From assembly GCA_027021385.1 (NCBI GenBank), contig JALUUL010000072.1, forward strand, positions 30,131 through 94,130: DNA of 64,000 nucleotides, read 5' to 3'. The notes beneath the pieces were generated by a model. That model was not told the DNA's origin, searched no databases, and saw nothing but the letters and a program-made list of their open reading frames with translations. Both the position numbers and the translations under genes were made by a program. This DNA comes from Planctomycetota bacterium (GTDB lineage Bacteria > Planctomycetota > UBA1135 > GCA-002748355). Below are positions 48,463-57,172 of this stretch, one piece after another (positions within the stretch are counted from its first letter, which is position 1; each line of letters starts with the position of its first letter).

Positions 48463-51099
48463 CTAGGGCGCGCGGCCCTCGAAGCGCGCCGCCTTCTCGG
48501 GCTTGTCCCAGGCCAGGTAGAGCCGTCGCAGGAGCGCCCAGGGAGCGAGGAGTCTGCCCCGCACCGAACTCCTCCGATCGGCCTGGACGAAGATCTCCTC
48601 GCAGCGCAGGAGGTCCCGCTCGGCGTCTTGGAACGCTCCGGTCGCAAGGTAGGCGCGCCCGCGGGCATAGCGAAATCGGTAGGCGACCGGCCCCGACCCG
48701 CCGCCCTTCGCCTCGGCTTTCGCGAGTCCATCGGTGAGGAGGCGCAGGCCTTCCTCGGTCCTCTTGCGGGCGAGAGCGATCTCGGCGAGTTCGACCTGGG
48801 AGATCAGGGTCTTCTCGTGATCCGCGCCGAGGGTCTCCTTCCGGATCGCGAAGAGTTCCTTCAGCATCGGCTCCGCCTTGTCGAGGCGCCCGCGCTCCCG
48901 CTCGAGGCGGGCGATGTTGGAGCGGAGCACCTGCACGTCGGGACTCGTCTTGCTCAAGGAGAGGGAGGCCTCGAGGGCCGCGTAGTAGCAGGCGGCGGCT
49001 TCCTCGAGCCTCCGCTGCAGGTGCAGCATCGCCCCGAGCGTGCTTCGCGCGCGCATCGTGTAGCGATGCGTAGGGCCCAGGGTCTTGATGCTCGCCTCGG
49101 TGACCCGTCGCATCATTTTGGTGGCTTCGTTCCGGGCTCCCCGGGAGAAGAGCAGAGCGGCGAGGTTGAATTGGTTGGAGAGGGTATCGGGATGTTCCTC
49201 GCCGAATCGCTCCGCGAAGCCGGCCAGGGCCGCGCGGTAGAGGGGTTCGGCCTCGTCGAGCTTTCCGCTCTCGTGATAGAGGCCGGCGAGAAGGCTCTTC
49301 GCGAGCAGGGTGGGGCGGGCCGTCCCGCCCAGGACCTCGTCCATGTCCCGGACGACGGCTCCGAGGAGTTCGACGGCCCGCCCGCGCCGCCCGCGCAGCC
49401 TCAGGAGGTCGCCCTCGCGCAGGCGGAGACTCAGCACCTCCGCGCTCTTTTCGCCGAGGGCCTTCCGCAGGCTCGGCAGCGCCGTCGCGATCAGCCGCTC
49501 CGCCTCGTCGAGCCGGCCCTGTTCGAGTCGAAGCACGACGAGGTCGCCGGCCGCCTTCGCGGCTTCGACCGAATCCTTCCCCCCGAGTTCCTCGCGCAGG
49601 GCCAGGGACTGTTCGAGGTAGCGTTCGGCGTCCTTCGGCGAGCCCAGGCCGAGGTAGGTCCGCCCGAGCATGCGCGCGAGCATCGCGAGGAGGTCCTTCT
49701 CCTTCGCGAAGCGCTTCTCGAAGATCTTCGCGACCAGGTCCAGTCCCTCGACCATGCGGACGTCCCTCGCCCCTTTCGCGGGGTTGGCCCTCGAGAAGAC
49801 CTCCACGAGGAAGTCCATCGCGGTCAACGCGCGGTTGCGCTCCTCGACGGCGAGGCGCTCGGCCGCGCGGGCGCGCAGGAGGCCCTCGTAGGTCCCGGCG
49901 AGGCCGAGGATCAGCGCGAGCAGGACGGCGCAGCCCGCGAGCACGGCCGCCCTGTGACGGCGGACGAACTTCCGTGCGCGGTAGAGGCGGGTCATCGGAA
50001 CCGCGTCGACCGGCTCGTCCACGAGAAGGCGTCGAAGATCCGCCGCAAACTCCTGCATGCTCGCGTAGCGCCGCTCCTTTTCGTTCGCGAGGGCCTTTTG
50101 CAGGATCCAATCCAGGTCCCTGGGGAAGTCCTTCGAAGCGACCGTCACCGTCTCCGGGCGCCGTTCCTTGAAGCTGCGCACGATCTCGGTGATCGAGATT
50201 CCCTGGACCGGGAACGGATGGCGTCCCGTCAGGAGTTCGAAGAGCACGAGACCCATCGAATACACATCGGAGCGCACATCCTGTCCGGCGCCGCCTTCCT
50301 CGATCTGCTCGGGGCTCATGTAGAGCAGGGTCCCGATGGGTCCGACCCGTCCCGTCAGCTCGAGGGCGCCCTCTTCCTCCGCGTCCTGGATGCGGGCGAT
50401 GCCGAAATCGATCACCTTGGGGTGGGCCTCGCCGTCCACCAGGAGGTTCGAGGGCTTGAGGTCCCGGTGCAGCACTCCACGCTGATGGCCGTGCGCAACG
50501 GCGTCGCAGAACTGGAGGAAGAGTTCGATCCGCCCACGGGCGTCGAGTCCCGCGCGGTCCGCGTATTCGGTGATCGTGGTCGCGCCCTGCACGAGTTCCA
50601 TCGCGAACCACGGAAGCTCCGTTCCGTCGGCCTCCTCGATGCCTGCTTCGAGGATCTGGGCGATCGCGGGATGTTGGAGGCGGGCGAGGACCATCGCCTC
50701 CCGGCGGAAGCGCTTTCGCGAGGCCTCGGATAGAGCCTCGGGGCGGATCGTCTTGATCGCGACCTTGCGCGCCGGATTCTCCTGCCGGGCCTCGTAGACG
50801 GCCCCCATGCCGCCGCTCGCGATGCGCCGCTCGATCACGAAGGGGCCGAGCCTCCGCCCGACCAGGGAGAGGGAGGCCGCCGTCCCGGCCCCTCGCTCCG
50901 CGAGCGTGTTCTCGCTCGGCGGGACGAGGAAGGCGTCCTCCCGCGAATCCGCCTCCAGCATGCGCCGCAGCTCCTCCCGCAGCTCCGGGGCATCGAGGAA
51001 CTCTTTCGCGAATTCTTGCTCGCGCTCCGCCGCCGGAAGTTCGAGCAGGCGCTCGAAGGCCTCGCGCACGCGCCGGAAGGATTCACGGTCCATCGTCAT
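48463..51099 (-). CDS. Membrane Ser/Thr protein kinase with TPR sensor
   Basis: The protein has 878 residues. The kinase domain (about 85-355) is complete: ASGGMGAVYEA loop, VAIK (Lys116), HRDLKPSNLL (Asp213) and DFG (Asp231), then GTLLYMSPEQ. One membrane helix is near 392-412 (AAVLAGCAVLLALILGLAG). The outer or distal part (420-878) is a series of TPR units of the kinesin-light-chain kind (LDEAERLIATALPSLRKALG; LDEAEPLYRAALAGFAERFG). It starts inside the sigma-factor gene (17-bp overlap), a very common planctomycete pair in which the kinase is thought to govern the sigma factor. Confidence 0.93.
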   Translation of the reverse strand: MTMDRESFRRVREAFERLLELPAAEREQEFAKEFLDAPELREELRRMLEADSREDAFLVPPSENTLAERGAGTAASLSLVGRRLGPFVIERRIASGGMGAVYEARQENPARKVAIKTIRPEALSEASRKRFRREAMVLARLQHPAIAQILEAGIEEADGTELPWFAMELVQGATTITEYADRAGLDARGRIELFLQFCDAVAHGHQRGVLHRDLKPSNLLVDGEAHPKVIDFGIARIQDAEEEGALELTGRVGPIGTLLYMSPEQIEEGGAGQDVRSDVYSMGLVLFELLTGRHPFPVQGISITEIVRSFKERRPETVTVASKDFPRDLDWILQKALANEKERRYASMQEFAADLRRLLVDEPVDAVPMTRLYRARKFVRRHRAAVLAGCAVLLALILGLAGTYEGLLRARAAERLAVEERNRALTAMDFLVEVFSRANPAKGARDVRMVEGLDLVAKIFEKRFAKEKDLLAMLARMLGRTYLGLGSPKDAERYLEQSLALREELGGKDSVEAAKAAGDLVVLRLEQGRLDEAERLIATALPSLRKALGEKSAEVLSLRLREGDLLRLRGRRGRAVELLGAVVRDMDEVLGGTARPTLLAKSLLAGLYHESGKLDEAEPLYRAALAGFAERFGEEHPDTLSNQFNLAALLFSRGARNEATKMMRRVTEASIKTLGPTHRYTMRARSTLGAMLHLQRRLEEAAACYYAALEASLSLSKTSPDVQVLRSNIARLERERGRLDKAEPMLKELFAIRKETLGADHEKTLISQVELAEIALARKRTEEGLRLLTDGLAKAEAKGGGSGPVAYRFRYARGRAYLATGAFQDAERDLLRCEEIFVQADRRSSVRGRLLAPWALLRRLYLAWDKPEKAARFEGRAP

Positions 51100-51631
51100 G
51101 CCTCGTCAACTCGCTGCGGAGCCAGGTGCGGGCCGTGCGCCAGGAGCGTTCGACCGTTGCGTGCGAGCAGCGCATCACTTCCGCGCACTCCTCGATGCTG
51201 AGTCCCGCGAAGAAGCGGAGATCGACGACGCGGGCGAGTTCGGGGTCGAAGTCCGCGAGCCTCTCGAGGGCCTCATCGAGCCCGACCAGGTCGCTCGCCC
51301 GCTCCTCGAAGAGTTCGAAGAGCGCGTCGAACTCGACGCGCGTCCTTCCCCCGCCGCGCTTCTCGGTCTTCTTGGCCCGCGCGTGGTCCACCAGCACCTG
51401 CCGCATGGCCCTCGCGGCGACCTTCAGGAAGTGCCGGCGATCGTTCCAGCAGGCGCCGCCCGAGTTCGCGAGCTTCAGCCAGGCCTCATGGACGAGCGCG
51501 GTCGCCTGGAGGGTCGCCGCGGGCCCCTGCGAACGCATCAAGCGCTTCGCCCGCTCGTGCAGCGCCCCGTACAGCGTGTCGTAGAGCCTGGCTGAGGCCC
51601 GCGCATCCCCGCCTCGAGCGAGCCCCAACAA
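51083..51631 (-). CDS. ECF sigma factor (TIGR02999-like planctomycete group)
   Basis: The protein has 182 residues from a TTG at 51631. Region 2 has LYGALHERAKRLM and LQATALVHEAWLKLA, RHFLKVAARAMRQVLVDHARA; region 4 has LARVVDLRFFAGLSIEECAEVMRCSHATVERSWRTARTWL. The group's N-terminus usually starts about 12 residues earlier. The upstream in-frame residues (ISDLDIEAISGL) match that but have no ATG, and a stop is reached about 36 codons before. A rare ATC/ATT or the TTG must start it. It directs RNA polymerase to a regulon not visible here; the coupled kinase gene is downstream. Confidence 0.85.
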   Translation of the reverse strand: MLGLARGGDARASARLYDTLYGALHERAKRLMRSQGPAATLQATALVHEAWLKLANSGGACWNDRRHFLKVAARAMRQVLVDHARAKKTEKRGGGRTRVEFDALFELFEERASDLVGLDEALERLADFDPELARVVDLRFFAGLSIEECAEVMRCSHATVERSWRTARTWLRSELTRHDDGP

Positions 51632-51836
51632 ACCGCTGATCGCCTCGATATCCAGGTCCGAAATGATTCCCCCGGAATAGAACTCCGTCCCGAAGAAACC
51701 CCCACTCTATCACAACCGGAGCCCCCTCCCGGAGACCCACCCCCGACCGAGACCCTCCTCCTCCTCGAAACCCCTTCCCCACTGGAAACCCTGAAGAGCC
51801 TCTTCTTTTTCTTTACTCATGCCCTTCCTCATTCGG

Positions 51837-51888
51837 GGCTAACGCTCCGGTTCAGCAGCGGACCGTCCGCTGCAACCGGTTGTTATGC
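51837..51888 (-). repeat. attC-like site 1
   Basis: On the minus strand it opens GCATAAC and closes GTTAGCC (R'' and R' boxes, RYYYAAC/GTTRRRY). Between them a stem pairs CCGGTT with AACCGG and GCAGCGGA with TCCGCTGC around a 3-base loop, with two unpaired bases on one arm. It begins 13 bp after the stop of the YgjP-like gene. The core GCAGCGGACGG is shared with site 2. Confidence 0.75.
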
Positions 51889-51900
51889 AGACCCCAAGAA

Positions 51901-52629
51901 TCAGTACTTCCACTCTTCATGAGCCAGCGGCGCCCGCTTGAGTTCATCACGATGGATTCGCCACGTCGGCATCACTTGCTCCATCCACTCATGGAATCTG
52001 TCGTTGTGACGCCGCTCGTGCAGATGCACGAGTTCGTGAACGAGGACGTACTCGAGGCACGCGACGGGCTTCTTGATCAGCTCTAGGTTCAACCAGATCC
52101 TCCGGGCATCGGCGTTGCAGCTGCCCCAGCGCGTCTTCATGCGCTTGACCCGTACCTCGGCAACGGTCGCTCCGACCCTGGGCTGCCACTTGGATAGGAG
52201 CGGCGGGATCAACGCCCGAAGCTGTCGCCGATACCATCTCTGCAGTACGGTCTCTCGCTGATCTCGGTCGAAGCCTGGCGGCACGCGAAGGGCCATCGTT
52301 CCAGGCCCGGTTAGCCGTACGCGAGGCGCGCCGACGTGCGTTCGCACGTCTAGGAGGTAGCGGCATCCTTGGAAGTAGTGGCTCTCGCCGCTGACGAATT
52401 CCCGCTGAGACTGCCGTTCCTGCGCCGAAAACGCCTTCTGCTGGCGTCGGATCCAGCCCAAGCGGGAAACCACGGCGAGGCGAACGGCTTCATCGTCAAG
52501 GCGCAGGGGGGCCGCGACGCGAACTCGGCCCACCGGGGGATAGACGCCGACATGGAGGTTCTTGATGTCCTTGCGGACGACCTCTACGGCGATCCCGCCG
52601 ATCTCGATAAGTTTCCGGTCAGTATTCAC
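51901..52629 (-). CDS. YgjP/SprT-like zinc metallopeptidase (DUF45) of a type I R-M operon
   Basis: The protein has 242 residues from a GTG at 52629. The zinc site is VLVHELVHLHERRHNDRFHEWM (HExxH plus downstream His), preceded by the family's KRMKTRWGSCNADARRIWLNLELIKKP. Family members (PF01863, M48-like) very often sit next to hsdR genes. Their role in restriction, perhaps turnover of the R subunit, is not settled. Its start overlaps the hsdR stop by 11 bp, so it is the last gene of the operon. An attC-like site follows its stop by 12 bp. Confidence 0.88.
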   Translation of the reverse strand: MNTDRKLIEIGGIAVEVVRKDIKNLHVGVYPPVGRVRVAAPLRLDDEAVRLAVVSRLGWIRRQQKAFSAQERQSQREFVSGESHYFQGCRYLLDVRTHVGAPRVRLTGPGTMALRVPPGFDRDQRETVLQRWYRRQLRALIPPLLSKWQPRVGATVAEVRVKRMKTRWGSCNADARRIWLNLELIKKPVACLEYVLVHELVHLHERRHNDRFHEWMEQVMPTWRIHRDELKRAPLAHEEWKY

Positions 52630-55600
52630 GCTGGGCCTTTACGATGTCGAAGATCCGGTCGGCAAGCGCTTCGTCGTCGCCAAGCTGCACCTTGATGGCA
52701 TTGCGGACCTCGCGCTCCTTGAGTCGGTTGCCGCGCCAGTCCGCCTTCTTGACGGCACGGATGGCACGGTCCAGCGCGAGCGCGAGTTCCTCGCGTGAAG
52801 AAGGAACAGTCTCCGCGCCGTAGTGAGGCGTGGGCTCGGCAACTGCCGACGCCGAGGGTGCTTCCAGGTTGTCGTAGAGCGCCCGCAGCGCTCCGGTGTT
52901 GATAGCGGGAGGATAGTCCGGCTGACCTTCCGGTTGGCTGACCTGGCGGGTCAGTTCCACGATCTTCTTCAGGTACTCCTGGTAGTCGAGCGCCTCCTGC
53001 CGACGCTGCTCGATCAGCGCCGCCAGCAGCTCCGACATCTTCTCGTAGTACTTCGGGTTGACCGCCATCTCGTCGATGATGAGCCGCCGGACGTTGTTTT
53101 CGATGGTCTCGGCCACGGCCTCGTGATTCTCCCGCAGGCCTTTGGGAAGCTTGTCCACCGCAGCCTCACCCTGCTCCACGATCATCTGCACCAGCGTCAG
53201 GTCGTTGAACGCCGAGATCTTTTCGCTCTCCTCGGCGCGGATGTACGTGTCGAGCAAATGCCGCATGGCGGGCTCATACATCTTCAGATCCACGTAGTCG
53301 CCACTAGCGAGCTTCACCTCCTCGCGGACCTTCTCGTAGTGGCTCACCTCGCGCTTGATGGTCTCTACCTCGGCTTCGCTGTAGCCAGCCGCGCGCATCT
53401 CATTGGCAAGGTTGGCATAGGCGCGCAGGTAGGCGGCCGTCAGCTTGTACAGTGCCACCCGCTTCGGTTCGTTCTCCTTGAGCTGAGCGGCATTGCCGCT
53501 TTCGGCCGCGCAGAAGTGGCGCAGATAGGCGGCGGTATCGCGCGGCGGCTCGACCGGCTCGCAGAGGGCCTTGACGGCTTCCCGCGCCTCTTCCAGTCGG
53601 TCCCGGCCCTGCTCGAGACGGTCCTTGAGCAGGCCTTCCACGTCCTCCTTGTCGTAGCCGGCGAAGGCCTCTCCAGTGTAGTCTTTGATCGACTGCTCCA
53701 GCGAACGGAAGAGGTCCTTGTAGTCGATGATATAGCCGTACTCCTTGTCTTCCCCGTCCAGGCGGTTCACCCGGCATATAGCCTGGAAGAGGCCGTGGTC
53801 CTGCATGTGCTTGTCGATGTACAGGTAGGTGGCCGGAGGCGCGTCGAAGCCCGTGAGCAGCTTGTCCACCACGATCAGGAGCTTCATCTGTCCGGGCTGC
53901 TCGACGAAGCGCCTCTTCACTTCCTGCTCGAACTGCTCGACCTTGACCATCGCCGTCTCTTCGGGCTCGTCGAAGTGGCGGCTGAGCATCTTGCGATAAA
54001 TCTCGTACTGCAGGAGCCGCTCGGTCAGGCCCTCGCCGCTCTCCTCGCCCTTGATGTCTGCGGGCTGCGGCCGGTAGGAGGTGACGATGGCGCACTTGTC
54101 CTTGAGCTCCGTCTGCTGGAACAGCTCGAAGAAGCGGCAGGCGGAGTAGATGCTGTCCGACACGAGGATCGCGTTGCCACGCCCGCTCTTCAGCCGGTCG
54201 CGGGTCTCGACGTCCATCAGGATGTCGGCGACGATCTTCTTCAGCCGGTCCTCGGCCGAGAAGATCTTGCGCATGGTGCCCCAACGCTGCTTGATCTGGG
54301 CGCGGGCCGAGTCGGTCAGGCCCTGCGTTTTCGATTCGAACCACTGGTCCACCTTTGCCGGGGACGTCAGGCTCTGGTCAATGTCACGCGCCTCGTAGCG
54401 CAGGTCGAGCACGACGCCGTCCTGCACCGCCTCGTCATACTTGTAGGTATGGATGTAGGGGCCGAAGGTCTCGATGGAGCGCCGCTTGTCGCCCTTCAAG
54501 AGCGGGGTTCCGGTGAAGCCGATAAGCATCACCCCCGGCAGGAGCGCCTTCATCGCCTCATGCAGCTTGCCGGATTGCGTGCGATGGCACTCGTCCACGA
54601 AGACGAAGATCTCGCCCTTGGCATGGAAGTCCCTTGGAAGGTGCTTCTCGATGTCAGCAAGGAAGGCGTCGATGTCCCCCTCTTCGGAACGCCCGAACTT
54701 GTGGATCAGCGAACAAACCAGCCACTCCTCGCTGCTGTTCAGGACCCGCACCAGGTCGGCGCCGCTCTTCGTCCGGTAGATGTCCTCGGAAACTCCCTTG
54801 AAGACACTTTCGATCTGCTCGTCCAGCTCGGTACGGTCGGTGATGATCAGCACCCGCGCGTCCCGCACGTGCTCACGGATCCACTTGGCCAGCCAGACCA
54901 TGATCAGGCTCTTGCCGCTGCCCTGGGTGTGCCAGAGGATTCCGCCCTCGCGCCGCTGCACCCGCTGCTGGGCGGCCTTCACGCCGAAGTACTGGTTGTG
55001 GCGGCAGGTCTTCTTGATGCCCGCGTCGAAGACCATGAAGTCGTGGACGATCTCGAGCAGCCGCTCTTTGCCGCATAGCTGACCCAGCTCCCGCAGCAGC
55101 GGGTTGTCCCCGGCCTCAAGGTGCGCATCCGCCTCCTTCCAGCGCAGCCAGTACTTCTCCGGCGTCTCGATCACGCCGTAGCGCAGCCCCTCGGTCTCGT
55201 TGCCCGCCATCACGAGCTGGACGGTCGTGTAGAACGGTCGGATGAACTCCTTCTTCTGACTGTCGAGGCTCTGGCGGATGCCTTCGCTCACGGCCACCGT
55301 CGAGCGCTTCAACTCAACAACACCCAGGGCGACGCCGTTCACGTACAGGACGAGGTCGGGCCGCTTGGTGTGGACACCCAAGACCGTGACCTCTTCGGCC
55401 ACAGCGAACTCGTTGTTCTCCGGCTTCTCCCAATCGATCAGCCAGACCGTGACGGTCTGCGCGCCCACCTCGGGCCGGACCCTGACGCCGTAGCGCAGCA
55501 GACCGTAGACCTCGCGGTTGGCATCGTACAGCGTCCTGCCGCCCCCGAGCGCCGCGGCCCTGTTCAACTCGAACAACGCCTTCTGGATGATCTTGTCGGA

Positions 55601-55762
55601 ATGTCCCTGGCGCCGCAGCCAGTCGTCGAGCTGCTCCTCTTCGACGTTGCTGTTGCCCTCGCGGTCCTTCCAGTGGCCGAGGTATTCGTAACCCAGTGCA
55701 TCGCCAAGAAACGCGATCACGCGCTTCTGGGTCTGGATCTCACGCTGGCCGACGCCACTCAT
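52619..55762 (-). CDS. hsdR: Type I restriction endonuclease subunit R (HsdR)
   Basis: The protein has 1,047 residues. The nuclease PD-(D/E)xK motif is in RPDLVLYVNGVALGVVELKRS (Asp136, Glu150, Lys152). SF2 translocase motifs are TQGSGKS (Walker A, 279-285), DECH (390-393), GFTGTPL, and the later helicase part with LLIVVDKLLTGFDAP and a QAICRVNRL motif VI. The C-terminal helical region joins it to the M2S core. It translocates DNA and cuts distant from the unmethylated site. Its ATG overlaps the kwaB stop (TGATG). Confidence 0.96.
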   Translation of the reverse strand: MSGVGQREIQTQKRVIAFLGDALGYEYLGHWKDREGNSNVEEEQLDDWLRRQGHSDKIIQKALFELNRAAALGGGRTLYDANREVYGLLRYGVRVRPEVGAQTVTVWLIDWEKPENNEFAVAEEVTVLGVHTKRPDLVLYVNGVALGVVELKRSTVAVSEGIRQSLDSQKKEFIRPFYTTVQLVMAGNETEGLRYGVIETPEKYWLRWKEADAHLEAGDNPLLRELGQLCGKERLLEIVHDFMVFDAGIKKTCRHNQYFGVKAAQQRVQRREGGILWHTQGSGKSLIMVWLAKWIREHVRDARVLIITDRTELDEQIESVFKGVSEDIYRTKSGADLVRVLNSSEEWLVCSLIHKFGRSEEGDIDAFLADIEKHLPRDFHAKGEIFVFVDECHRTQSGKLHEAMKALLPGVMLIGFTGTPLLKGDKRRSIETFGPYIHTYKYDEAVQDGVVLDLRYEARDIDQSLTSPAKVDQWFESKTQGLTDSARAQIKQRWGTMRKIFSAEDRLKKIVADILMDVETRDRLKSGRGNAILVSDSIYSACRFFELFQQTELKDKCAIVTSYRPQPADIKGEESGEGLTERLLQYEIYRKMLSRHFDEPEETAMVKVEQFEQEVKRRFVEQPGQMKLLIVVDKLLTGFDAPPATYLYIDKHMQDHGLFQAICRVNRLDGEDKEYGYIIDYKDLFRSLEQSIKDYTGEAFAGYDKEDVEGLLKDRLEQGRDRLEEAREAVKALCEPVEPPRDTAAYLRHFCAAESGNAAQLKENEPKRVALYKLTAAYLRAYANLANEMRAAGYSEAEVETIKREVSHYEKVREEVKLASGDYVDLKMYEPAMRHLLDTYIRAEESEKISAFNDLTLVQMIVEQGEAAVDKLPKGLRENHEAVAETIENNVRRLIIDEMAVNPKYYEKMSELLAALIEQRRQEALDYQEYLKKIVELTRQVSQPEGQPDYPPAINTGALRALYDNLEAPSASAVAEPTPHYGAETVPSSREELALALDRAIRAVKKADWRGNRLKEREVRNAIKVQLGDDEALADRIFDIVKAQREY

Positions 55763-56643
55763 CAGTCGGCCTCCCGCTTGGAGTTGGTCTCATAGAGTGT
55801 GTCAGTGATGGCGCCTCGGAATATCTCCTCGTTCAGGAACTGCAGCAATTTCTTGGCGGCGGCCCTGTCAGCAGGGAAGACGATTTTGCCGTTGGTAATC
55901 TTAACCTCAACTTCGTACCCGTTCGATCGAGCCCTTATCTGTCCGGCATTAAACTGATCCAGCACGCCGGAATCGCGTAGCATCGCGAATCGCTTGCGGA
56001 ACCACTGGTTGGCGCCGACGGCCAAGGCGTCCACATCCTCTGCCATCAGCAACTCATGCTGAAGAACCTCTCTGATCTGCCGCTCGGACGCCTCTTCATA
56101 GAAATCTGCCAGCGGGAGGAAGGTATTGACGGTTCGGAAGCTGTGGAATAGCAGCTTCCTCTCGGCCGGCTTGTAGACCGCAGCCAGCTTCCTATCCAGC
56201 GTAAGCCCCGGGCGCTCAGCAGTCTCATAAGTGTCATTCCTCAAGAACAGGAATCGCCCCGGGCGGATCACGTGCGATCGACTGAAGTTCTGGAAGAGGC
56301 ACAGCTCCTCGCCCTGTGCATTCCGCGCAAAGGCCACAACACCTTTGATCGACTCGACCAGGTCTTCATGGTCGCTGATGGCATCTAGATCTGCAGCCGT
56401 GTGGCTCGTCTCGTTCGCCAGCCAATCCGGCAAGGTAAAGTGCGCAAGGCGAAATCGCTCATGGTCCTCCGGTTCGTAGCCGGCATTGAAGTCGATCTCC
56501 GTGATGCTGTCCACAAACTCGTCGTACTGGGCCTGCCAGCTCTCCGCTAGCGTGTTCTGGAGGGCCTGGTGCAGGGGGATCCGCAGCAGGCGCACCTTGC
56601 CGCCTCGACGAGTAATGACCGCAAGCTGGAAGTTCTCAAGCAT
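55762..56643 (-). CDS. kwaB: Kiwa anti-phage protein KwaB (DUF4868)
   Basis: The protein has 293 residues from the ATG at 56643, which overlaps the kwaA stop by 8 bp; an upstream in-frame start is less likely. The DUF4868 signature region has FLRNDTYETAERPGLTLDRKLAAVY followed by strand pairs (RKLLFHSFRTVNTFLPLADFYEEAS), and the family's helical C-terminus. In studied Kiwa systems KwaB is the soluble DNA-binding effector that assembles with membrane KwaA. Length fits (about 300). It lies directly before hsdR with TGATG coupling, so its expression is tied to the R-M system. Confidence 0.8.
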   Translation of the reverse strand: MLENFQLAVITRRGGKVRLLRIPLHQALQNTLAESWQAQYDEFVDSITEIDFNAGYEPEDHERFRLAHFTLPDWLANETSHTAADLDAISDHEDLVESIKGVVAFARNAQGEELCLFQNFSRSHVIRPGRFLFLRNDTYETAERPGLTLDRKLAAVYKPAERKLLFHSFRTVNTFLPLADFYEEASERQIREVLQHELLMAEDVDALAVGANQWFRKRFAMLRDSGVLDQFNAGQIRARSNGYEVEVKITNGKIVFPADRAAAKKLLQFLNEEIFRGAITDTLYETNSKREAD

Positions 56644-57172
56644 CGGCGTCTCCGGTCTGCAGATAGATGCCATGGGCCAGGCGTACGGTCTCGACGTCCT
56701 GGCCGGGACGCCGCAACTCCGCTTTGCTGATCAGCAAGTAAGAGACGCCGTCGCTGTTCTTGACCGAGTAGAAGTGATACCCGAGCAGCCCCATGACCGG
56801 GTTGAAATGGAACGCGCCGGCATGTGCAAACACGAGGAAGATGATTGCCAGGATGTATGCCCCCGTGAGCCAGTCGCCTGCGAACGCCATGTCTTTCGTC
56901 GACACAAACGGCAAAAGATAAGCGAGCAGGAAGGCCAGAACCTCCTTGCCGTCCCGCTCGAAGGCCTTTATGTGAAGCTGGTGCTGTTGCGCGTTCTTCG
57001 CCGCGTAGCGCAAGAGTCCCCGGCACAGGAACACAAGCAGCAGAGCGGCGGCAAGCCATCCACCCCACTTCGGCCATGGCCGATCGCGCGCGAACTCGTT
57101 GACCGCCACAGCGCCCAGGACCGGGGAGAGAGCGGTTGCCATCAGCAAGAACTTGGCAAACCTATTCAGCAT
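56636..57172 (-). CDS. kwaA: Kiwa anti-phage membrane protein KwaA
   Basis: The protein has 178 residues with four predicted membrane segments (about 5-25, 38-56, 78-94, 104-122). The family's post-membrane motif FNPVMGLLGYHFYSVKNSDGVSYLLIS is clear. KwaA senses infection at the inner membrane and works with KwaB. Its start overlaps the hsdS stop by 7 bp and its stop overlaps kwaB by 8 bp. It is thus built into the type I operon rather than next to it. Confidence 0.8.
   Translation of the reverse strand: MLNRFAKFLLMATALSPVLGAVAVNEFARDRPWPKWGGWLAAALLLVFLCRGLLRYAAKNAQQHQLHIKAFERDGKEVLAFLLAYLLPFVSTKDMAFAGDWLTGAYILAIIFLVFAHAGAFHFNPVMGLLGYHFYSVKNSDGVSYLLISKAELRRPGQDVETVRLAHGIYLQTGDADA

Noticed and set aside
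51792..51815. Short GAAGAG/CTCTTC hairpin followed by a T-rich run
   Set aside because: It looks like a terminator on the plus strand, but no plus-strand gene ends there, and the loop is too tight for a good stem.
52823..55078. Plus-strand open frame of 751 codons inside hsdR
   Set aside because: Antisense to hsdR, with a His/Val/Leu-rich make-up typical of a complement of coding DNA and no motif.
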